A stretch of DNA of 64,000 nucleotides from Spisula solida (taxonomy: Eukaryota > Mollusca > Bivalvia > Venerida > Mactridae). A program made the translations under genes and the position numbers. This document shows, piece by piece, positions 56,180-64,000 of this stretch. The notes under the pieces are model-generated. The model was not told where the DNA came from, made no database searches, and was given only the letters and a program-made list of their open reading frames with translations. Location of the stretch: contig OX365952.1 of assembly GCA_947247005.1 (NCBI GenBank), positions 43,380,722 to 43,444,721 of the forward strand. The letters run 5' to 3'. How positions within the stretch are numbered: the stretch's first letter is position 1; every line of letters starts with the position of its first letter.

Positions 56180-58112
56180 TCCAGTGCCGGAAAGAAGAAA
56201 CTAATTTAGACCTAAACAATAAACGGTCTACTCTTCAAAATACAGCAGATGCCTACTTTGCGTGTACCATCAATACTATATATTATTCAGGAACATTAAA
56301 TTAGAGTCGTGCGGTGTTGATTTTTTTTATTTTATTAACATATCAAACCCAAGAATTGTATAGAAGCGTCAACTAAAAACATGATATATTTCATCACCTA
56401 CCTGATGTTGACTCTATTCTGGCACATCTGTCAATTTGGAGGTTCACACAAAAAAGAGCAGATAGTTGCTGCAAAGTTAGACACGCCATTTATTAGATAA
56501 AGTAAAACAACATTGTGTTTGCTCGTTGCATGTCACTTTCAACATTTTATCCAGGGAAGTTGTTCAGTATCGACATTTCCACCACCTAGTATAACTCCCA
56601 CGTTTCTGATTGTCATGCTAGTAATGTCATGCAAACTTATCCTAAATTAATTCACCTGTATGGAACATGGAGGTTGTTATGAAGGGCAGCTCTCAACAAT
56701 TCGGCCATTCGGCCACCGTTTGACACTTAACTTCGAGTAGTTTGCAGACATTTTTTCCTGTTTTCTCAAAAGAATTATCTTAGCAATAAGTAATTCACAG
56801 CTGAGTTAGAACAAATGGTGTCTATCTAGTACCTGGTCAAACAATCAATATTTTATTGAAGTGTCAATGTATCTTTTTGCCAAGGTTATTTAAAACTTCT
56901 GTGTTACCCAAGTTACATGTGCATATGGTTGTATATTCTATAAAAAAACTAGATACATGTACTCTTTAGACAAGACAGTTCTATAAAAATATTAATAAAG
57001 GGTGATCATTTATATATGATAACATAACTTTAATACCTTTGTTAGATTTTATAAGAAAGAAATGGTTTGACCCTTGTTACAAAGCTAATGAGCCCAAGTT
57101 TTATTGGATATGAATATTAAATACATGCGGCGTCAACGTGACGTCAATAACGTTCTCGATGCTGACATAAATTTTAAGTGATTCAAGAAAATTGGCGATT
57201 GAATAATTTCGCTGGAGACCACATTTACTTGGCTTCTTCACTCACCGGACTTAAATCTTTCGGATTTCTTTTAAATGTGGATGCCTTGAGGAAGAAATGT
57301 ATACCCCAAAACCATAAGCAATAATTGATTTGAAAACTTCAATACAGTATGGGGGAACATGCAAGGAGTCAGTTGGAAATTTTCGACGTCATTTGCCGCT
57401 GGTTTTGCAGTTTTTGCAGAATAAAGGGGAATGTTTCGAATGTCAACTTTGAAAAAAAACATATGATATTTGAAAATGATTTATGTGCAGAATAAAACTT
57501 ACATAATTTTTATGTATGTTTATCAAAGCTATATAACAATATAAGTTATCTTGAAAACTGACATATATTAATGATCATCCTGTATTTAAAATGATTTATT
57601 ATCGATTTTTTTTCTCCTGGCCCTAATTCCACGAAAAAACATGAGTTATTGCTCAGCTCAGACTGCTATTTTATAAACATATTTGGTTGGTTAAAAGACT
57701 TCCATGTATAGTATAGTATATACTGTTTCATCACAGTGAGATGCCAATTTAATAGAGCAATACCTAAAAAGTCCGATACGATAACTGTTTCTAAATGAAC
57801 AATTACCATGTTCATGGAAGCTGTTGTTGGCACACTCCCGATGGCGGTGGCTTTCAGGCACATTCTGCTTATGTTATAGCACTTTTTATCCGAGATATAA
57901 TAGAACATGTACGTGTTTTCCTTATAAATATTAAAAACTATACATTACAGCTTCTACCAATTGAAATTGTATAGGGTTACGTTAAAGTATATTCTAAAAT
58001 TATATAACATACTTTTTCTGTAAGGATAGACCTTCATAAAAAACTCCATGTTCCATACGTGTGAATTAATTTAGGATGAGTTTGCATGACATTAATAGCA
58101 TCACAATTTCAG

Positions 58113-58275
58113 GTATTGCCATTGTACCGGTGGCGCTATCAGTTTACTCGTATTATGTTTTGAAACATTGTTATATTTACTCGAATGTCTTTCAGAACTA
58201 AATATTGTAATATTGTGTACGACAATTTGGTATTTACTAAAATACCAGGAGTCACCAATTATAAGGATTCTTATG
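58113..58275 (+). pseudogene. Lipocalin exon 3', copy B, frame broken
   Basis: The splice borders are kept (CAATTTCAG, TCTTATG/GTACGT). It is 12 bases longer than copy A. In the frame that joins exon 4' there is an in-frame TGA near 58161, so a product through this exon would stop. Confidence 0.6.
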
Positions 58276-58639
58276 GTACGTTTTTCTTATTATCGTGTAA
58301 GTGTTAACTATCTGTACATATGTACGTTAATAATACGTTTTTATCGTTCACGTATTTGTATGATTTCCAACAACATATTCTAACACTTTATTTTTATTGT
58401 TAATACTATATATCCGTACAAAATATAACGCTGACACGGCGTCATGCCTGTATCTAATGTCTCTGTCTCCCTTCTGGCGCTTTCTCTCAGTCTGTCCCTC
58501 TGGTCAGATCATGCTGTATCTGCACTGGTAGAGGATGCACCTGCGCCCTTGTGGCTGCAACAAGTTAACGTAAAGTGCCGTTGAACGTGTGTTCGCATGA
58601 AACAGGCGCAATATAAATATGGTATATTTATTTGTTAGG

Positions 58640-59218
58640 ACATATTACACCTTATTTAATGCTAACTCATGAGATATGGAGTTCTGTCAGGGAAATAAAA
58701 CCTATATCAGTCACTGGTTATCACTTACAATGTGACTGATATAAGCTCCGCCCCCTCACAGGGACTACTTTAATTAACCAAAATCTCAACATTAAAATGT
58801 CTGTAACTTTTTTATTACTGAACGGAAACATGTCATGTGGGTTTTTTTATTCTTAGTTAGACTATTTCCTACAAGTTGGTGTATGATTTAATGCAAAATT
58901 CTCAAAAAAGTCGTTTTCACCTATTCACCATAATCCAAGATGGCGGATTTTGAAGTGAAAAATATGAATGGAATAACATATTCATACGTAGCCTAACCAC
59001 AGTGGTAATTTGGCATAAATAGTACCAGTTTTGACACCATAAAAGCATTAAATAAATAGAATATGTGTTTGTTTTTATTGAATATGGTTAATATCTCATC
59101 GTGTAGTGATAAAATTTTAATATTTTCACTCGCGCTACGCGCTCTTGAAAATATTGATTTTTATCACTACACGATGAGATATAAACCATATTCAATCAAA
59201 ACAAACAAATATCCTCTA
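58640..59218. mobile_element. ~580-bp insertion in copy B intron
   Basis: Copy A reads TCAGGACACC/GTATCAAATC at about 53865 without this DNA. The first ~400 bases are the dispersed repeat also found at 30845-31160. The rest is a hairpin (59066-59206). They may be one element or two. Confidence 0.7.
59066..59206. repeat. ~141-bp hairpin
   Basis: Arms of about 60 bp share ATCTCATCGTGTAGTGATAA and its complement. The centre is a CGCGCTACGCGC stem near 59135. Confidence 0.8.
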
Positions 59219-59439
59219 TGTATCAAACCTAAGTTTTTTACATGACTACTTGAGTGTGTCTGATTTTGGTCCGCGCAGGCATTTGATGGGTTGTCATATT
59301 TATAAATGGAGATAAATCGATCACTAGCGTCTCTCATTGGTCTTTATATTACAAGGGAGATAATTGTATGCCACAGATGTCACACATCGTGATTGATAAT
59401 CAGAACAAGAGGAATGCTTTGAACTGGGACTGTATAGTG

Positions 59440-59527
59440 TATATGTTGAGGTCCGCATGGAAGATTGTGTTTATGTGCAAATGTGTTAACCTCGTAAAAT
59501 AAAGTCATTATTATTATGATTATTATA
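59440..59527 (+). mobile_element. ~88-bp insertion resembling a LINE 3' tail
   Basis: Copy A goes directly from GACTGTATA to AAACGTATTTTCG. Copy B has extra sequence ending AAATAAAGTC and a run of ATT/ATG triplets (59503-59527). A short 3'-end-only retroposon fits. Confidence 0.55.
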
Positions 59528-59572
59528 AACGTATTTTCGAAATATTGCGATTTCTGTTTTCTAATATTTCAG

Positions 59573-59806
59573 GCAACGTTATAAGTGGCAAAATGGTAGT
59601 CATCGGAACCGACTACAAAACATTCTTCTGTCACTGGGGATGTACGAAGTTCTCCGTGTTCGGCGACCGGTGTGAAGACCCGGGCGTCTTTGTGAATACC
59701 AGAGTTCCCAGACCCAGCAAGAAGGTCATTGCACGAGTTAACGCTCTACTGATGAAGAGGCTCGGTATCTCCATCAACTCTTTGGACAAGGTGTTTCACA
59801 ATGGCG
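59573..59806 (+). CDS. Lipocalin exon 4', copy B, intact
   Basis: 234 bases with the same borders as exon 4 and an open frame. About five residues differ from copy A (for example ISSK/ISGK, DPAIF/DPGVF, RFGIS/RLGIS, INYL/INSL). All Cys and the TDY box are kept. Whether it is spliced to exons 1-2 is unknown. Confidence 0.6.
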
Positions 59807-60347
59807 GTAAGTTCACTAGACGATATAGCTAAGCAGTCATTTGTATATTCATGATCTTTGGTAAGCTTTGATTAAATTATTTGAGCATAACAACACGATT
59901 AGGACAAAGTCATCGCGGCATACCGCTCCTATATGTCTGATATGTAAAACAATACAATTTAATCTCAATCTTTTTTGTACTATTTGTGTTTTACGATTTC
60001 AGAAGAATTAGTGGCTAATAGCTTTTTTGTTCAATGGCAACGTGCGAGTATGTGAAACTGTATTTTCATGAACGCTAAACCGGTGATTTCAATACTAGTA
60101 CATTCTAAAACGAACAAACAAACGTTACAATGTGTCTACAGTTTTGTAAAAAAAAAATTTGTTTAATGTTTAAAATAGACAATTTACATATTTTGTATGT
60201 GTTTTCAATACAATACAATATTTATTTTAAGTCGGATACATGTATAACAGGAAACATTAGCTATGAATAGCTATTGTCCGACATGTATTAGGTTGTATTA
60301 ATGATTACTAGTATATAATCACGTGAATATCACTTAAATATTTTCAG

Positions 60348-60399
60348 CATGCTAATCCAGTGCCGGAAAGAAGAAAATAATTTAGACCTTAACAATAAA
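60348..60399 (+). CDS. Lipocalin exon 5' and polyadenylation signal, copy B
   Basis: After ATATTTTCAG the exon gives the last two residues (Ala-Cys) and TAA at 60353-60355. AATAAA is at 60394-60399. It matches copy A at 56172-56223. Confidence 0.5.
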
Positions 60400-60545
60400 C
60401 GGTCTACTCTTCAAAATACAGCAGATGCATACTTTGCATGTACCATCAATACTATATATTATTCAGGAACATTAAATTAGAGTCATGCCGTGTTGATTTT
60501 TTCTTTTCATATCAAACCCAAGAACTGTTAGAAACGATAAGTAAA

Positions 60546-61366
60546 CAAATCATTAGTATGTTGAAGATGAATCTTTATCTGGCTAAAATCCAAAGTTTCA
60601 TTGAAATCGGTCCGACCTTTAAGCGAGGAACTTGTTCTATAGATTGTACCCATAGCGACTACGGGGAAAGTCCCGACGTCGTTGTTGACGTCATCAAATT
60701 TGGTAAATTTACCATATTTCTAAATGCTCCGCATAATACACTAAGTACAACTCTGACACTAACCCCATTCTGTATAATCATTCATGAACCATGCCGGACT
60801 AAGCTGAACAAAATAGGATGAATTAGAATACTTAATTTCATCTGTTGTTGTGAGTCGTCAAACCACACAAAGAGGCTATACAATAGGAACCGCTCTGACG
60901 TTCATAAAGGCCAGGTCGGGAATATAGATACCATGTTTGAGTTGGTTAAGTCATTAATTATCCAGAGCTGTTGATTTAACACGATGAAATTCGGCACTCT
61001 GTATTTTTCCTTTAGAAAATATCGCAAAATTTCCTTCCAAAATGCTCTGTGAATTATGTTATTCACATATGATCAAACTGTGAGTTCAACAAACTAAAGC
61101 GTAAACATATATGAGGTATTCGGTTCGTTTCGCAATTCGTTTTCGACGAATGCAAACAAGTTTCAAGCAATTTAAATGATAGTAGTGCTTATTGGGTGTA
61201 AAAATGCTAAGTTATTACAAAATGCCGAAGTTTCCAAAGTTCTTTTTATGTCAATGTGGTCGTTCAGGGCATATACCGACAACTATCCCAAAATTACATG
61301 AATATTTAACAATTTAATTTTATTTTTGCAATACACCAATACGTGAGGCAGTACCTTTAAAGATAT
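60546..61366. other. Intergenic, nothing supported
   Basis: The end of an ORF (to 60821) has no family features; the rest is AT-rich. Confidence 0.35.
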
Positions 61367-62850
61367 GATTTAGTTTAATTATACATCTTTCAAACAGTCT
61401 AGATTTGGAAAAAATAAAATAAAAACATTTTGGTCCTTTTTAATGTTTTTTATAGTCACTTTCATTCATATAGACAAAGAAGGAACTGGAAATAGTCGTT
61501 ACACTGTCAGGTCGTTTATTATCTTAATAAAAATCACATCATCTGTATGCGAACGGCTTCGTTTAGGAAAATAAATTATCTTTCCAATCATGTAATTTGT
61601 AAGAATTTATTTTAAAAAGATTTTGGTCCTTTTTGATGTTTTTGGGAAAATACCATTTTTTCTTTCGGTCTTTTTACCGATACAGATTACGTAATAACCC
61701 GGTTAATAGTTTTATGACCCTTCGCGCTGCGATCATCTCAGCATGCGGTGTAATTATACATTCGCCTGAGGGGTTATAAAACTGCTATACTTCATGTTTG
61801 CTAGATTATGATTTTTAGATCGAAGATTTTGTATTATATGGGTTGGTTTAATTCGCGTTAATCAAAAATGGTAACAGCTGCGGGCAATATTCATGTACAT
61901 GTATAAATTATTAATGATATGTTAAGTACAATTGAATTAATTAAAAACATGCGTGAATTGAAGTGCCGTTTATAATTACTAATAAATAATTGAATGTGTA
62001 GATGTATCATTTGTTGAACAACTGCATTTAATAAGTCTTGAGTTATTCTATCCAGTGTATATTGTAGTAAAATTAACAAGAACCTAACTAAATAAATATG
62101 ACCTATAAATGTCGATGTAAATCAAATTGATAATTTTGTATACCTTGTCTGCCAATATTTATGTAATTGTGTATTCTTTGATTGATCGAGGGCTTTTCAG
62201 TTTAAACCAGACTGTTGTAGTAAACTATTGAATTGAATAATAAAATATACATACACTATATTGGGAAATGTCACTAGTAGTAGTTAATTAATTATATTTG
62301 GCGCAGGTGAGAAATAACAATGAAGAAGTCCAACATTTGTCAGAGTATAAGATTTACACTTTTCTTGAAAATTGCCAGTATCTGCCATATACGATTACAA
62401 GTAAATGACATAATATTATTAAATAAAACACAAATTGAATGCACATACTATTCTATTAATTTTATTGTAGAAAAATCGCAAGCATTGAAACATAAGGTTT
62501 TATCGTGAAAAATAAATAATCTTTAGCTATTTGCTTGGAAGTACGCATGTAATAAATAGATATATGCATTTTTGTGAAAGTTTAAACTATATTCTTAATT
62601 GTTGCAATGTAAATCAGTAAATCAAGTTACACATTGAGTGTAGCACGAGAACAGTTTGATGATCACGGATCAAGCTGGCTGTATTCAATCACTTAACAAC
62701 ATTGGATGCTTAAAACAGCTGGTTGCTTGATACGGATACATGGGTCCATCAGGCTGTATTCAATCACATAACATCATTGGTTGCTTAAAACAGATGATTG
62801 CCTGATACGGATACACAGGTCCAGTTTGCTATATTCATTCGATTAGCAAA
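61367..62850. repeat. Right arm of the large inverted repeat pair
   Basis: Reverse complement of 1-1569 with many small differences. Its inner end is TGATTTAGTTTAATTAT and its outer end is the ~75-bp tandem unit, which decays by about 62850. Confidence 0.85.
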
Positions 62851-63583
62851 ATTGAACGCTCAAGGCAAGTGCATGCTTAATATGAATATGATATAGTTAA
62901 TGAGTTACGACTAATTAATGCGCGAGCCTAAATTCAGTGTCAGGGATCCGAACATGACCCGGATGTAGTATTATTATCAACCATAAACTTTGACAGAATT
63001 GGTAACTACTCGTAAATCGTGCTAGTTTGTTGCTATATAAACGAATTGTAATTATTCAAATCTAGACATTATCAAAGTCAAAGTCGATGGCTGACTTAGA
63101 AATAACTATCGGGTAATTTTAACATTAGATATGTGGCCAGTAGTTTTCGCGTTATCTAAAAGCGCTAACATTTCACTTCGAAAAGACATCAGCATTTGTT
63201 ACTTGTTTATAAAACAACTATTTTTTACAGTAAATACTATATACTCAAAGAATTTAATTAATGGCTTAATTAATAACATAATTATATAATCGAGTATTTT
63301 GAAATCATATAAATTATCTTTATGATATTAAGATTTATCAAGTTAAATTCCAAACATCTTTCAACAAATACCAGTCACTATATACATGTAAAACTTTCAC
63401 TAATCGAATTGTGAAGGGGGTTTAACTCTGACTTTTAAAATGTTTGAAATTATTTGTTACTAGCTTCATTCAAATGAAAGTTAAGAATTAAGAATTTCCC
63501 TGAAAAATATGCTAAAAGTGTCTGTCTGTAGGATGCCTGGAGCCAGTATAGGATTTAATTACTGATAAGGAAGAGAACTGTGT
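62851..63583. other. Intergenic, nothing supported
   Basis: AT-rich DNA without ORFs or repeats I can relate to the rest of the window. Confidence 0.35.
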
Positions 63584-63672
63584 AGGCAGCCACTGCGCTC
63601 ACTCGGTAGAGCATTCGCCCTTCTTAGCAAATGGTTCCGGGTTTGAGCACTGGTCCGGCTACATACTTTTCT
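63584..63672 (+). pseudogene. tRNA-derived SINE-like unit
   Basis: An A-box-like GCTCACTCGGTAGAGCA and B-box-like GGGTTTGAGCAC are followed by TACTTTT. The outer parts GTGTAGGC and GGCTACAT could pair. The boxes are poor, so it is a decayed unit. The final 330 bases of the window hold nothing supported. Confidence 0.45.
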
Positions 63673-64000
63673 AACCCTGTTACATTATAAACGTTCCCGC
63701 AGATGGTACCATGTACTATGCTGTATAAACTGTTACATATAGTCAGTTATGTTAGATTGATCAGTCAGGGGTGTATATAGCCAGTGATACTGATGTACGC
63801 AAGTGCGTAACATTAAATATAAGTCCCAAATTTCACGAATCGTGAGGACCCCCAACCATAACCACCAACTTCAAGGCTTGTGCGTCAATTCAAGTCTTGC
63901 TACGCCCCTGTCGTAGTATCCGATATTACACAATTCTGTTTATTTGGCTTATTATTCTGACTAATAAATTTAAACATACACCGGAATGGTCATATAGCGT

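Larger units (their letters stand above)
52692..56390. repeat. Partial lipocalin duplication, segment A
   Basis: Blocks in order match 56713-60545: GACATTTTGTC near 52730, TTTCGCTGGATACCACATTT near 52790, exon 3, intron 3, exon 4, the AAGCAGTCATTTGTAT block and exon 5 with 3' end. A-specific DNA at about 54540-55860 includes the hairpin at 55428. Confidence 0.85.
56713..60545. repeat. Partial lipocalin duplication, segment B
   Basis: A tandem, same-orientation copy of segment A. It contains exon 3', exon 4' and exon 5' but no first or second exon. B-specific insertions include about 56775-57180, 57250-57900, 58640-59218 and 59440-59527. Confidence 0.85.

Noticed and set aside
60438..60821. 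127-codon ORF after segment B
   Set aside because: Its first part is lipocalin 3' untranslated sequence shared with segment A and its second part has no recognisable features.
1..62850. Giant Polinton/Maverick-type element bounded by the inverted repeats
   Set aside because: No protein-primed polymerase, integrase, packaging ATPase or capsid-type gene lies between them, and the contents are ordinary genomic genes and unrelated transposons.

Overview
The window is AT-rich, intron-bearing, repeat-dense eukaryotic DNA. It has spliced exons with GT/AG borders, a multi-exon lipocalin-type gene, a single-exon class A GPCR, LINE and Ty3/Gypsy elements, tRNA-like pol III units and many hairpin transposons. 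There are no operons, ribosome binding sites, rRNA genes or CRISPR arrays. The mix fits a marine or freshwater invertebrate, and I would guess a bivalve mollusc. That guess rests on overall character, not on a diagnostic sequence.

Layout. 1-1569 and 61367-62850 are divergent copies of one >1.4 kb repeat in opposite orientation. 1.9-2.8 kb is a decayed ~197-bp tandem array. 3.1-4.8 kb is a dispersed repeat split by a 947-bp element with perfect 34-bp inverted ends; an uninterrupted second copy lies at 27.97-28.71 kb. 6.8-8.8 kb is a 5'-truncated LINE with an open reverse transcriptase ORF. 9.2-10.0 kb is a second putative inverted-end element holding a convergent tRNA-like pair. 12.4-16.6 kb holds hairpin elements, a 237-bp tandem repeat and a nested transposon. 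The GPCR is at 16764-17819. 20447-27759 is a full-length, apparently young Ty3/Gypsy retrotransposon. 29-35 kb is mostly non-coding with tRNA-like sequences. 35.7-38.5 kb is a second, dead LINE broken by hairpin insertions. 38.96-39.56 kb is a ~149-bp repeat carrying nuclear-receptor half-sites. 39.6-46.5 kb is a 72-bp satellite split by a 4.7-kb non-autonomous LTR element. 47.9-60.5 kb is a lipocalin-type gene whose 3' half (exons 3 to 5) is tandemly duplicated.

How parts relate. The two LTR elements share a 15-nt primer-binding site and related Gag, so the intact one, or a relative, could supply proteins to the non-coding one. The lipocalin gene has one promoter-proximal half (signal peptide and GxW exons) and two sets of 3' exons. 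The second set has a damaged exon 3 but a well-kept exon 4. The first coding intron contains a 1.6-kb DNA transposon with three DR1-type nuclear-receptor sites. Several insertions can be read against empty sites inside the window (3543, 14662, 58640).

I did not find a clear new defence or enzymatic system. The least ordinary signals are the inverted-end elements enclosing convergent tRNA-like pol III units, the duplicated lipocalin 3' cassettes, and the non-autonomous LTR element inside the satellite.
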